A stretch of 64,000 bases of DNA, from assembly GCA_009617715.1 (NCBI GenBank), contig VTFK01000335.1, positions 1 to 64,000 on the forward strand. Reading direction: 5' to 3'. Source of the DNA: Plectrocnemia conspersa. Lineage: Eukaryota; Arthropoda; Insecta; Trichoptera; Polycentropodidae. Each line of letters starts with the position of its first letter. Position 1 is the stretch's first letter. The notes below the pieces were generated by a model, which ran no database searches, was not told where the DNA came from, and was given only the letters and a program-made list of their open reading frames with translations. This document shows positions 21,911-34,550 of the stretch, piece by piece. A program made the position numbers and the translations under genes.

Positions 21911-22799
21911 AATGAATGAGTTCATAAAAAAATAAAAGTAATCTTAACGGAACACGTTCGATTTATATAAGATTTGCAAGATATGATATTTTACTTTTCA
22001 GTAAATAACAAGCTTAAATCTAATACAGTTAATATTAAATAATAAATATTTATCCAAGTTCGAGTCTTGTTTATTTGATCACACATGTAAAACAAAACCG
22101 TAAAATTATTTAGATCAACAGAAGTCAGTTGATTACGTTTTTATTAATAATAATGTATTTAATATTTATATAATTTGGTGTCATGTTTATAATAGAGTAA
22201 ACACAAACATATATGAAGTAGTTAAATTATTTAAAACGCCTAAAATAATACTTTGGTTGGTCGTCGCGTTATGGCGCTAGTTTCCATTGTGGTTATTTAG
22301 CAGACATTTTCATAGTTAGTATAAAATGATTAATAAATATAATTATTTTTTTAATATACTATTTAGGACATCGAGATTTATCTTTCTGTGTAGGCATTTA
22401 AAAAATATTATTTTTATTTTGTGCGTAGAACAAATTTAGTTATGAGATTTTTAATATTATCATAAGATGAGTCGTATTTAAATTAATTATTATTTTAATA
22501 AAATATTAAATGTTACAAAACTTATGCTAAGTGGTTATGGTTAAGCAGATACATATGTGTACGTAGTTCTCTTGGGAAAAGTTTAACTGTGGTGCTTTCC
22601 ACTGCCTTTTACATTTATAAGATTTTGCCTAGAATCTTTGTGAATTATATTATTAATTACCCGAAGAAATAACAAAATGTAAGCTTAATATTTTAATAAT
22701 ATTTATATTATAGTATATAATCGGAATCTTATAATAATATTTGTTTATTATTTTTTTTATAATATATGCTTATTAAATTCAGAAATTTAAAATAAAAAT
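21911..22799. other. AT-rich spacer, no gene seen
   Basis: Apart from GGTCGTCGCGTTATGGCGC near 22,259 there is only AT-rich spacer. Confidence 0.4.
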
Positions 22800-24160
22800 T
22801 AACAAAGAATATATAAAAGTAATAGTATAATTAAATATAAAAAATAATTAATTACTTAATTATGACGCTTGAGAATAATATTGTTGTATTTTATAAAGTC
22901 ATAGATAATTTTTCATTCAGTATTAATTAATTTTAATATGTAATTGAAATTAATTAATACTGTATGAAAATTGCGCACAGCGAAATTTCAAACAAAAATT
23001 CTGATCATAGATTAATACATATATTTATATTTAAGAATACGTAAAAATATGACAAAATAATGTCTGTTATTATTTAAATAAAAAATATCATGTTTTAAAT
23101 ATATTTAACATTTATATTGGTATGATATATTTACATTCCCAATAATTACACAAATTTTTACTTAAAAATAAAAATATTGGAATTCAGAATTTTTGCTGTG
23201 TGGAATTTTTGTGTGCGCAATAATACGGTTTACACCTTAACACTAAGTATTTATGAATTATATTTTTAAAAATCTATTTATTATGCATGGAAATAATATT
23301 GTTTGATTTTATAAAATCAGACAATATATTATTATATATAGATATAATATAAACGTGATAAAAAATATTTTAATAAAATGTAATTGTTCAAAAATACATA
23401 ATTAAATTTAAAAGTAATTATTCTAATGCTGTATTGAAAAAATAAGAATTTGTAGATTATGCCACACGAGCAGGGCCGCTGAGAGCGAACCCGGGCCCTG
23501 GAAAAACAATAATTCCGGGCCTCATGACATAAAAGTTCCATAACTATAATTAGTTTTAGAACTTTCGTTAGGTTAGGTTTGGGTTTGAACAGCAAATGGA
23601 GCTTCATAGACATTTTAGAGCAGTATATTTTTATTAGCAATTTACCACTAATATAATCTATAAAAACATTAACTTTATATAATTCAGCATTCTTCCTTAG
23701 ATATTCGATCTAAAAATTCAGATTGCATATCTAAATTTACTGCTACTAATTTACATTTTTCTCTCATATCTAATATTTTTTAAACGTTCAAAAAGCATTA
23801 AACTCAACAATAATTAGCAAACAAATTTTAATACAAACGGAACCGCGTCAAAAAACTTCAATCTGTCCCTTTGAATAATAATGTTTATTGTGAAAGTACT
23901 ACACAGAAAGTGGATGCTTTTGAAGGCAATGTTCCGCTCCTTTTATTTCTTGTATGTATAAAAAAGGGCTGAAGCAATTTATAACTGAAATATATCAGTA
24001 CATATTAAACGTGAAAAATAAAATTTATTCATACTGCATAATTAATTTTTAAAAGTATTAATCTCACCCTAAATATGTATGAACTATGTCTAATAAACTA
24101 TGACGCATGAGAATAATAGTGTTATATTTTATAAAATTAGTCAGTATGTTAATTTACAAA
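22800..24160 (+). repeat. Degenerate tandem array, ~410-bp spacing
   Basis: A block reading roughly ATGACGC(T/A)TGAGAATAATA then TTGTATTTTATAAA occurs at 22,862 and 24,100, with a more diverged copy at 23,283. Offsets are about 420 and 820. Near 22,970 and, inverted, near 23,190-23,220 are words of the type ATTGCGCACA...AATTC; a related stretch occurs at 52,596. A 23,461-23,530 patch is GC-richer (GGGCCGCTGAGAGCG). Confidence 0.45.
22907..22972 (+). repeat. 66-nt hairpin, ~25-bp stem
   Basis: The arm at 22,907-22,933 and that at 22,947-22,972 pair over CAGTATTAATTAATTT without mismatch, then CAT/ATG and the terminal T/A run with one bulge and one mismatch. The loop is 13 nt. The size is that of a miRNA precursor stem, but the stem is nearly all A/U and sits in a repeat array, so a palindromic repeat or MITE is likelier. 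Confidence 0.7.
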
Positions 24161-25240
24161 TATCTAGTATAAATATATTAATATTTATTTTTAATACTCA
24201 TTGAAAATATCTGTCTTCTTAAAAACAACTACTATTTTCAAACATACACTTTTTGAAATTCGTAATTTTCAGTATCCATTGGTTTTAAGAACAAGTTTTG
24301 TGTGGATAGAAACTGATAAAAATCGGCTAGAAGAACATAATTTTCAGTAAGATTGTATTAAAATATTGGTTAACATGTTCTTGCCATAAATAAGTATGTT
24401 CGCGCGTGATTTTTTTATCGAATAATACTTTAGGGGGAAATAAATTATAATAATAAATATTTATTATTTTATTTGTAACCAATTTATTAAATCATCATAA
24501 TGTTTCTTATATTAATTTAGTTGAAATGTATTTTTTTAATTATAAAAACGTATAGAAAAATGATAATAAATATCTCTTATTATTCCAAAATTATTGAGTT
24601 TATACACAATACAATTTATTAAATAAATAGTTAATGAATATATTGTCTACTTTAACCTAATGTGATTAAGGACTAGAATGAGTGTTTTTGTAATACTGTT
24701 TTTTTCGCGTCCAAGAATTGGAATTAAGAATTAGAACTACTTTTTTATATAAAATAATTCATACATAAGTTCTAAATATTTTATTACTATTTAATTAGAT
24801 TTATTCCGTAGAACTTTTGACATTATATTAAACGGCATTCGAACATGTGATCAACGCCGTTCGCCGACACGACATAGCAGATAGATGGATAGGTAGATAG
24901 ACGTCGAAAAAACCGCTTTAGTTCTCTTCTCGAGAAGAAAGACGTGTCGCGAGATGTTCGCGCTAATACACATTACTATCGCGCTTAGAATGTGAGCTAT
25001 CGCCGTCGTTCGCCTGTCGCTTTGTAGCAACCGAGCCACTTGCACAGCACCATTCATAGCGCGTATCAAACGAAAGTTTGGTCATGGGTAATGGTTTTAC
25101 GACTATCGAGGGTGAAATAAAGAAAATGAAAAACATTTTATATTATTCTTGTTGTGCTACCGCCTTTGCACACTTGCGTGTATATCTTATTATTTATAAT
25201 ACTTATCTGGTGAGGTGAGGCGCTGCAACTGTGGCGCGAG
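24161..25240. other. AT-rich spacer, then CpG block with GATA repeat
   Basis: The block at 24,830-25,240 contains an imperfect GATA-type repeat (AGATAGATGG, GGTAGATAGACG) at 24,879-24,903, and TCTCGAGAAG near 24,931. Frames on the minus strand (24,851-25,069) show no known motif. Confidence 0.3.
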
Positions 25241-26390
25241 ACATTTATCATATAATGGTTATAAATTAAATAATATTTCAGCATGTGTAATTATACATTG
25301 TCTATTGAATTAGAACTAAATTAGATACATATAACAACAATAAAAACAACTGTTGTTATTAATAAATCAATTATAAGTAAAATACATTTATTATTGAGGC
25401 TTAAAAAAATATTTATTATATATGAAATCAATTATTGTGCACACAGTTTGACAATCTGTGCCTTTGCAAGTGAGACCCAGTTGGTGGGTTCATTTCGAAC
25501 TTGCGAAGAACAAACTTATATTGCCTTTTAGATTGTCCCGTATGTCAGCAGAGATGAATTCGAACAAAATTGTCGGGGATGTTATCGGTCGTCAAAAAAT
25601 TATAAAGATAGAGATGTTCCAATATGTATTTTCTTATAATATATTATTAGACAAATTTGCTTATTAAGATCTGATTATGAAAAAAATATATAGAAACGCG
25701 TATACTATAATTGGGAGAGATTTAGCTAAAATAAAATATATAAAAAAATACTGATCAACATTTTAGCTATTAAAAAAATCAAGAATCAGTTTCGTGTTCA
25801 TTAAAAAAATCAACTGATTTTAGTTAAAAGTAGTATAATGTATCAGATAATATAAAATGCATGCAACTGGTTATCAACTATTTTTATAATATTTTAAATA
25901 CCATATTATTAAAATAAAAATAAATCTTCAGTGGTGTGGCTTTTACAGCCAGACGCTGAATAGACATTTTATGCATACACATACATATATAATTTATAGG
26001 ATGTAAAACATATTAAAAATATATATAGGTGTCAGTATTGGGCGGCGAAGTCGTAGAGCCTTACAGTCTGGTCTCTAACTTGATTAAAATATATGGTTCA
26101 TATGTTATTTAATTAAAATATATGCGCGTGAACGGTGAACGAGGCAACACCGGCCGTTTACTTCCCGTCGAGGCCCACCAAAAAAATGTGCTGCCCTCAC
26201 GTCAGAGTTTCTAGAGTGTCACCAAGTTTTGGCCGTAATGAATGAATAAATAAATATATAAATAGGCCTTCATTGAGGTATAGATTGTAAATTAATTTAA
26301 ATTAATTATTTTTGGTTGACAACATATGCCTTTTTTGTATCATATTATCACATTAAAAATATATGTTACTAAACTGTAGTTAATGGTCGC
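25241..26390. other. Spacer, modest CpG patch 26.0-26.25 kb
   Basis: GGGCGGCGAAGTCGTAGAG near 26,040 and CACCGGCCGTTTACTTCCCG near 26,149 mark the richer patch. I checked it for a tRNA cloverleaf and found none. Confidence 0.3.
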
Positions 26391-26427
26391 AATTTCGGAA
26401 AATCATTGAGAACAAAGTTCCGAAATT
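26391..26427. repeat. Inverted repeat AATTTCGGAA, 17-nt loop
   Basis: AATTTCGGAA at 26,391-26,400 pairs exactly with TTCCGAAATT at 26,418-26,427. Confidence 0.8.
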
Positions 26428-26486
26428 TGTTTATTAGATCCTAGCAAGCAATTAATTAATTTATGTTTGATTTCCATTGTATACTA

Positions 26487-26567
26487 TTAACCCTGTACAC
26501 TTTTGAAAGGCGGTGAAAAAATTTGTTCACACAATAATTATTATTATTAATTTTTATTTTTCACCGC
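26487..26567. repeat. TTAA-CCC element end with internal hairpin
   Basis: TTAACCC at 26,487 is the form of a piggyBac-type left end. GCGGTGAAAAA at 26,510-26,520 is repeated exactly inverted at 26,557-26,567, making a hairpin with a 36-nt loop. CCGCGGTGAAA also occurs in the terminal repeats of the MITE at 39,866-40,073, so the two may be distant relatives. No matching right end with GGGTTAA is close by. Confidence 0.4.
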
Positions 26568-26569
26568 TA

Positions 26570-27560
26570 GAAATATTTGATTTTTAGGACCATAAGAATT
26601 TGTTGATATACATTTTTAATTATTTTATATCATTAGTACATAAAATGAAAAGAAAATGCTTCTAAAAAACTTCATCAAATAACTAATGTGTGTTGCTAAA
26701 GGAGACGCAATTCGTTTTAATTGTATTAATGCGTTAAATTTTATAAATGATAAGTATTGTTAATGCAGCTATTGTGAGGCGCGGTTTGCGAGGGGTGCAG
26801 GCTCTTTGGTGACACGGTATCTAGGTGTAGATGTCACTGGCGGCGATCCAGCGTCATTGATTTTATAGAGTGCGTAGTAGCGCAGGCTCCCTGTGTGTAT
26901 ACCAAATGGCGGCTGACTCTTTGCTGTGGTGGCCATTGTATTAAATTCATGGATTTGACTGAGATGGATAACACTAAAAATAATATCATGATTAATTAGA
27001 CAAATATATGCATTCAGTCTGGAAGTTTTCTTAGTACTTTTTAGTAGAAATTTGTTCCAAATATATTATACTCTGCCCTTATACTTATGGGTATGTAGAA
27101 AATATGTATTTTCAACCTAAATCTTGCAAATTGGGGAATATGTTATATTTTTCACACAACACGCACACTTCTACACACATACATCGAGGAGTTCCTCCCC
27201 CTGGGTTGCCGGCGCGCTCTCTCTCTCATCTCGTGTCTTGAGATAATAAACAATAAATAACTCGACGGCCGTCATCCCGCGAGAATTTCGGGAAATAACA
27301 AAACATGGCCGCGGTTCGTGGGCAGATTGAATTACCCCCGACAATGGAGCGCCAATTTACCCCATGGCCCAACATGGGGCTGTTCGTGACTCGAGGCCCT
27401 GGAATACGACATGTGTTCCGCGGTCCGACGATCGTACATCACTCTCGGATTGATCATCTCTCCCTCTTAAATCATTTCGCTTATCGGGCCAAATAAAAGG
27501 ACCTCTTCACGGAGAAGGTCCTTCACGCGATCCTTTTGTGTCGTAAATTCGGAACGCGAT
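26570..27560. promoter_or_regulatory. CpG block with PHO-like cores and (CT)n, PRE-like
   Basis: From 26,760 the sequence is CpG-rich. PHO-type cores occur as ATGGC at 26,906, GCCAT at 26,932 and ATGGCC at 27,305 and 27,364. A (CT)n run at about 27,217-27,227 provides GAGA-factor targets. AAGGACCT at 27,497-27,504 pairs with AGGTCCTT at 27,516-27,523 to form a hairpin. A 63-codon frame starts at 27,305 in a fair insect Kozak context but has no recognisable content. Confidence 0.25.
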
Positions 27561-29400
27561 CAATATGCGCTTCTCGAAATTTACTGTCGAAGCGTGTGCT
27601 TGTAATTAAATTGTTAATGAGTTAACGTTTCGGGTATGCGGTTTTACTTCACGAATACTTATTTATTTATATATGTATTTAAAAACATATATCGGACGAC
27701 GGTCAACATACGAGAGAGGAGAGGTCACTTCGGATAAAAAAATCCACTCTATATTTATACACCTTGGATGTTGCTTGTCAAGCGTTATGATATATGTTCG
27801 AAGTACATTTTTATTAAGTGCATCATTTCTTGTAATACATGGTGTGTTGAAAGCGAGATGGGTTCACGTGTGCGTGTACAGTCGAACGTGTTTATATAGA
27901 TTACATATTTTTTGCCTTATCATTTAAGCTTTTAGACATATTTAGAGCATCGTCAATATCCAATGGTTGCATTACTCAGGTATGTGTGCTCACTATAGTT
28001 TATATTACATTGTTTATTTTGGCGTTCAAGAGAGCGATTGCCTGGAATTCGGTGACAAAACGCCGAAGCTCCCTTTCGTATATCTCGAATGCATATGGGA
28101 GAGCTTCTTAAAAGCTCACGGTTGCTGCCCATTACACAGCTGGCAAGATAACAACAGCTGTTGTTGTTGCCCCAAATGAATAAAACGATCCCCAGTTCAC
28201 GATCTCGTTTCGAACAACTCGTCAAAAAAGAGACTTGAAAAAAATCGGCTTACAAATTGAGCATTTAACCAACGAGCCAATAGTAAATAACTTGTGTCTG
28301 TACGCATCTAAATAAATCTGCAAGAGCCAGACAGAGAGACGTGTCTCGAAGCATACCATGCAGTTCTGACATACGTACGGGACATGCTATTCCTGGGTGC
28401 TAAAATTGATCTGCTGGGTGTTAAAAAGTTCAAATTCCTTGCACTAAAGCTCTCGGCTTGTCAAAATGATTGAATTAAAATTAGTGCAACCTTCAATTGC
28501 TGATTTATGTATTGGTATTATCACAGAGAAATAGTGATTCAATAATAAATTAAAAATACACACACATATTGAGAATTTAAACCTTTCGTTAGGCCACTTG
28601 AGGCGTTTAAATTCCATTAAAGCACAATTTACCGAATGAGATAAGTGTTTCTCTAATGGGATTAGTTCAACTGCTTAAAATATATCGATTGCACCACGAG
28701 CATTTTAAAACAATACACAACCCACGCCCAATGCATTTACAATAAATTAATTTCGCGTCCGACTCAAGGGTGAGATAGCAATAATTTTCAAGCAAAGTCG
28801 CGTAAATCGAGTTACGCGTTCTTCGTACGTACGCAATCTAAATTATTCACCTTCTGGACCACTTTTCTCCTAATTTATGAAAGCATTTATAAAATCGTTC
28901 GGCACAATTTAAATTTTCAACAAGGGACAGCTCGCGCTCTTTTTTTTATTCTCAGGCTTTTTTGCCATATACGTAATACTCATTTACTCCCGGGGAAAAC
29001 TTTGGAGCGTATTTCTTTTTCACGTCTGTTAGCCTTAATACTTTTTGCGGCTCTCCGTCCTTCTCCCACACTCCAATCTTTCTCTCCGGCATCTCTCCTC
29101 TTTGTATGTGTGTGTGTTCTACCTTGGAAATTTATTGAAGTATTATGCGCAATCTCAGAGGTTTCCTACATTCTTAGTTCCTCTCATACCCACATCTGCT
29201 CCGAGTGAGCACATCTATCTCCTCGCACCCACCATCCCCTTTTCGGAGTTATTTGTGAGCATTACAATCTTAACAAAAAGAATGTGGAATTTGCATAATT
29301 ATGGAAATACCAGTCCGCAATTTAGCGCTCACATAATTTGAATACATTATATACAAGGCGTATAAATACAAATTAACATTGCATAATCACACACGAGCAG
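27561..29400. other. Mixed spacer, no supported gene
   Basis: Composition is more balanced than in the surrounding arrays, especially 28,020-28,250 and 28,920-29,240. CTGGGTG(C/T)TAAAA occurs twice, at 28,394 and 28,414. Overlapping frames on both strands at 27,953-28,225 cannot be resolved into a gene, and the serine/leucine-rich frames at 29,002-29,341 come from a pyrimidine-rich strand. Confidence 0.3.
28150..28165. repeat. Perfect 16-bp palindrome with CAGCTG E-box
   Basis: AACAACAGCTGTTGTT reads identically on both strands and centres on CAGCTG, a bHLH target. Confidence 0.85.
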
Positions 29401-29419
29401 AGCACACGTCTTTTAAACA

Positions 29420-31900
29420 TACATGCATTTTTGGTTGTACGTATGTAGAATGTATGTATAAGTGCTTTTTAAGTATAAAATTCTTTAAAATATATTAAAA
29501 ACAACAGCATACATAATTAAGTAAATTTATACACGTGGTACGCTGAGGCAAATCAAAAATAAATATTTTCCAAATACAATATGTTATTTACTGAATTGTA
29601 TTATAGAAAAACACCTTTTTAACTACATGTTAAATTTACCATTATTAAAGTTTGGTTTTTACTGTTAGTTATTTTTTAATAGAAAATATTGCCAATGATG
29701 TTATAAGCTTTTAAAGTCAAACTATTTTTCAAAAATTACTCAAAACTCCATTTGTTACTAACAATAATTCGTAAAAACAATTTATATGTAAAACATAAAA
29801 TAAAAGAACATTTTTTTGGTACAAAAATAATATAATAATTAAATAAAATGATTTTTAAGTTTTTTTAATTGTGTGTTTAATGTACTTTATATGAAATTGT
29901 CATTTTTTAAAATAATAAATTGTATAAAATGATACTTTACTTGTTTCTTGGTATTTTTTTATTTGTATTTATGTACAAAGTCATCATTCGTTTTGAAGAA
30001 AATTAAATGAAACTAGCTGTAAAAAATAAAAAATATAATAACATCAGCAACATATCTTTATCCTTTATAATTTGTATTATTATAGATATTTAGAGAATAT
30101 GTTGCATTTTTAATGTAAAACAGTTTATTTTTGTAGTGATTTTAAAGTTTCATTTTTTTTACTTATAATTTAAACCACAAAACAAAAAAAATTAAATCGG
30201 CATAAAGATCTTATAAAAAAAAATATAATAAAATAACTAATAGTGTCTTGTATCATTTGATACAAGATTATTTTTATTAGAATATATTAACAACGATGAT
30301 TTATAAGTCAAGTTCATCATTGCTCAACTATTTATTTTTAAAAATCATTATTTATTTTTTAAAGCACAATAATCAGCTCTGAATAAAATAAAAATCACAA
30401 TGAATGATAAAACTACAAGTAAAAATATTTTTCAAATATTTTATTAAAACAAAAGTAAACAAAAAATTTGGAAAAATATTTGAAATATATGCATAATTAA
30501 ATAAAAATAAATTGTCATTTTTTAGTATTATTTTTTTTTAATAATTTTACTAACTCTTTTTAGATAAACAACTTCTGCTTTGTTATTAAAAGTTTTAAAT
30601 TGAAACGAAATCAAAATTATTGGTTATTATTATATATTAGTAAAAAAAAGAAAATAAGCAATATTTAATTATATTTAATTGTTTTCCATTTTCCAGTTAC
30701 CATTTTTTTTAATAAGAAAAATGTAATTGCTCTAAAGCTTTTACGTAAATGAAAAATAACTATTTATTACATATTTCTTTAAAAATATAGGTAATTATAA
30801 TCTTAAGCATTAAACACAATTTTAAATTAAATCAAAATTATTATTAATGGTGAGACTCCACAAATAATATTTTTGTTGGGTTTTTTGTGAAAGCAAAAGT
30901 TTACAATAAACGTTGAATTTTTCTGAAAAATTCAACAAAAATATTTTACTAACTAACGGTTTTAAGTATTATTTGTTTTTTTGTAAGTTCATATTAACAA
31001 CAGAGTAAAACCATTTTAGATAAATTTAGAAGAACCCCTGTTTTATTTATTTATTGTATTTAATTAAAAAAAAAATCATTACTAATAATCTAAAACACAA
31101 AATGAGCTTTAAATATTTAATAAAAGCAATATAAATAATACAACTAAAAGTATAAGATATTTCCAAGTATTTTATCAAGCATAAGTTAATAAATCTGTCA
31201 AAAAATTGCAATGTATCCATAATTAATTAATAATAAATTTATGGTTTTTAATATCAAATATTTTTTTATTAGATAATATCAACAACGTTTTGTTAAAGCC
31301 AAATCCCTTTTAAATAAATGTAGAAGAACGAGTTTTTAATAGGATTAAGGTCATAATAAATTATGGGAATTTTTAACACTGCTTAAAAAAAAAAGTTTAG
31401 AAAAAATCAGAAATATTTATTTAACCAAAAAATATAATTATTTTTTATTATGCAATAATTTGAAGAAGAGACTATTTAATTTCACTATATTCGAAAATCG
31501 GTAATATTTGTGTGTTTTTTTTTTTTTTTTGTTAGATAATATTAACAAGGAAGCTTTTAAGTATAACCCCTTTCAGATAAATTAAGAAGATTCTCCTTTT
31601 ATTTTTGAACTACTTATTTTAATTTTGAAAATCATGACCTATAAAATAAAGCAAAAAACTCAGCTTAACGTAAAATCAAGATTATATTAAATGATAAATC
31701 TAAAATATTTAATATTTTGTCATAAAATTTGTATAAAAAAACGTCGAATTTTGCCAAAAATTACTTTGAAAAATTTAATAAAAACATCGTCAATAAATAT
31801 TTTTGATCCTGTGTTTTAAACCCAAGATAAACGTTGAACTTTAGTTTTATTTATAAATTTTTAAAAACTAAAAAGAATAATTACTGTATAATATGATCTA
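29420..31900 (+). repeat. Degenerate AT-rich tandem array, ~260-350-bp unit
   Basis: A block reading roughly AGATAATATCAACAACG, then a short gap, AAAGCCAAA and AGATAAATTTAGAAGAAC recurs near 30,283, 30,991, 31,276 and 31,539, with an older relative near 29,687. Spacings are 285 and 263 for the clearest three. TCTTGTATC at 30,246-30,254 pairs with GATACAAGA at 30,259-30,267. Copies are strongly diverged and no coding frame exists. Confidence 0.5.
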
Positions 31901-33400
31901 TTTATTAAGTCGTTATTTTTATAATAATTTTGTAAAAAATATAAATACAGGACTACGCATATTTTTTTCCTTGCAAAAATAATATGATAGTACAAAACAT
32001 TCTTAATAATAATATAATTAAAATTACTATGGCTCTTTCGTTATTATTATTGGTTATTAGATGTACATCCAATAATTTATATCATTCTTTAACTATCGAA
32101 AACAAAGAATTTTTTAACGGTTTTTAAAAAAAAAAAAATACTATTATGATAAAATTGATAATAACAATGATGACTAAGTATTTTGTTAAAGCGAAACGAT
32201 TTTTAATTAACAATAACTAAAAACTAATTTTTATATATTTTTAATCGATGTGTATTTTTTTAATTTACATTGTGTACAATTTAGTCTGAATATATTTATT
32301 ACTTTATTTTATATTTTATTCAGAAATAGAACGAGAATTTATCTAGAAATTGTCGGCTCGTCTAGAAATATTTTGGTCATATGTAAAAAAATAATAATAA
32401 AAAGCAAACTTTTAGACCGATCTAAATATTTCCACATTCCTTTACTTCTAGGCGGCTATAAATAAATCTAGCGGTTCCCGGCGCTGGCCCACGAACGCGA
32501 AAACGTTGTGTTATTTTTTTGTATTACCTTTTTTTCAAACTTGTCATGTTACGGAAAATTTACGTCCAGCTTAAACCGTCCAAAATTTTAGCTTGGCTGT
32601 TGCAGAAATCCTGATAAATGTTCGGCGAGGAGGCTCGGCTCTCTCGCTGGGAAAGAGAGGAGGCACCCTCGCGATTTCAACACTGCGGATACAATTCGCG
32701 CGAAACAAAAACGGACGCTTTATAAATATTATAGAAATAGAAAAATAAATCTAATTACACCTCTGACTAATAAATATTAAATAAACATATTTTAGAAATT
32801 TTTATTTGAACGTAAAAATTAATTAATAAGCACTATTTTTGAATGCCTAATGTGCATCATAATGTAGCTTAAAAAATATTTTGCAGTCATTATAAATGAT
32901 TACGAAATAAATAATAATTTTATCTTGCAAAATTTATCGATACAGAGCGGCGAGAATTTATATAAAGCTAAGCAATATTGCGCGTCCGAGGTCTCTTTAA
33001 ATCGCAATAAATTAAATTTTAAAATTTATACATTCGAAGATATTATATTACAGTCGGGCTGTACCATTATTCTTCTTTCTTTGCGCAGCCAAAACTTACA
33101 GCCCTCCTCTAGAAAAGTCTGCGAAAGACGCTAGAAATGCGGCGTGTGCCTTCTGCGGAGCTGCTTCGCTTTGGTGAAGGGGTGGTTTTCGGGGGAGGTG
33201 CGAGGGTGGTTGTATAAGACAAGCAAATCTCGCTAGCCAAATCCAAGACAATTTGCCAGCATATTTCATTTTTTGTTTGGCGAAAGTCTTTAAACTGCTG
33301 CGCTACGTATGGCGAGGGGTCGAAGCTAAATTTTGACAATTACGCTTTGGAGATTTATTGCGAGGGCTTATCTTTGCACGTCAACTTTTATTAAGCTTTT
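31901..33400. other. AT-rich spacer then CpG blocks 32.5-32.7 and 33.1-33.4 kb
   Basis: GGCGAGGAGGCTCGGCTCTC near 32,622 and the G-rich strand TGAAGGGGTGGTTTTCGGGGG near 33,174 mark the blocks. A 76-codon frame on the minus strand at 33,109-33,339 is proline/serine/threonine-rich because of the G-rich plus strand. I see no domain. Confidence 0.3.
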
Positions 33401-34550
33401 ATGTAACGTTTGAAAAAATATTTTATTATCAAATAACTATCATAATTTTAACTAAAATTAAAAAAAAAAAATTTAGCAATCAGATTATTATCAAATTTTT
33501 GTAATAAAACAATATGTAGTCTTCTAGATTTAATTGTACATTAAATAAAAATTTAAATAATTCTTAAAAGTAATGTATACTTTTAAGCGATTTAAGCTAA
33601 ATTATTTTATAATGAATTTGTAAAAATAAGTTGTTCTCAAATTATTAAAAAATAATAGCAAATGTTTCTATTAAATGCACCCACTTATCATTAAATAATT
33701 GATACACTATCAATGTTTAAAGTTGAATATCTTATGTGTATTTATCTAATTTAAAACTTAAAGATTTTATTAACAAAACATTGAGTAGCCTCCTAGTGAA
33801 TAAAAATCGTTTAATCGTGCTATAGCGACAGAATAAATTAAATGCTTTTAGGCATATTTTTATTAATTAAAAAATATTATTCAATGTATCTATTAAATAC
33901 ACCTATTTAATATTATAAATTACCATAGTATCTATGTTCTTATTAACACGATTAAGATTTAAGCTTTCTTCATATTTGAAGATTTTATTTACAAATCAAA
34001 TCATATAATTGTGTATACAGAACCTATATAAAAAAAAATATAAAAACATATAAAATATTCCTATTTTGGTTTAGGAATAAATAATTTATTTTTATTTTAT
34101 AAATAGTATTTATTGCATCTGTTAAATGAACCCATATATCATAAGAAATTTATATAGTATTCATGTTTAAATTTGATACATTTTTAGTACACATCTGCCT
34201 ACAAGTATTGACTACAGGATTGAGCTTAAAGCTTTTACCTTTTCGTCAGATGTAATTTATACAATAAATACACCTTGCAAGCTAAAATAGAATAAAATAA
34301 AATAAAAAGCACTAGAAACTTTTAAAATGTAGGTAAAATTTAAAACATATTTTTATAAATAAGTATTTTATTTACCTATTTAAGATTTTTATAATAAAAT
34401 TAAGTTTTAAGGGTTTTCTTATTGACAAATCTACAAAGCAATGAGTAGTCTTCCCGATTTAATTATATATAAATAAAATATATTGTTGCGTATTGCAGTT
34501 ATAGTTAATATTACATAAAAATAAAATATTTGTTTATAAATAATTTTAAA
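33401..34550 (+). repeat. Degenerate AT-rich tandem array, ~225-270-bp spacing
   Basis: TTAAATGCACCC-like words occur at 33,671, 33,893 and 34,122 (spacings 222 and 229). A second marker, (A)TGAGTAGTCTTC then GATTTAATT, occurs at 33,514, 33,782 and 34,441. Both markers keep the same order, so the array seems to be made of decayed copies of one unit. Confidence 0.5.

Noticed and set aside
26040..26100. Possible tRNA-like sequence
   Set aside because: No A/B box pair with proper spacing and no cloverleaf pairing.
27305..27496. 63-codon frame in fair Kozak context
   Set aside because: No recognisable motif. The block is CpG-rich, which lengthens chance frames, and nothing suggests splicing or a UTR.
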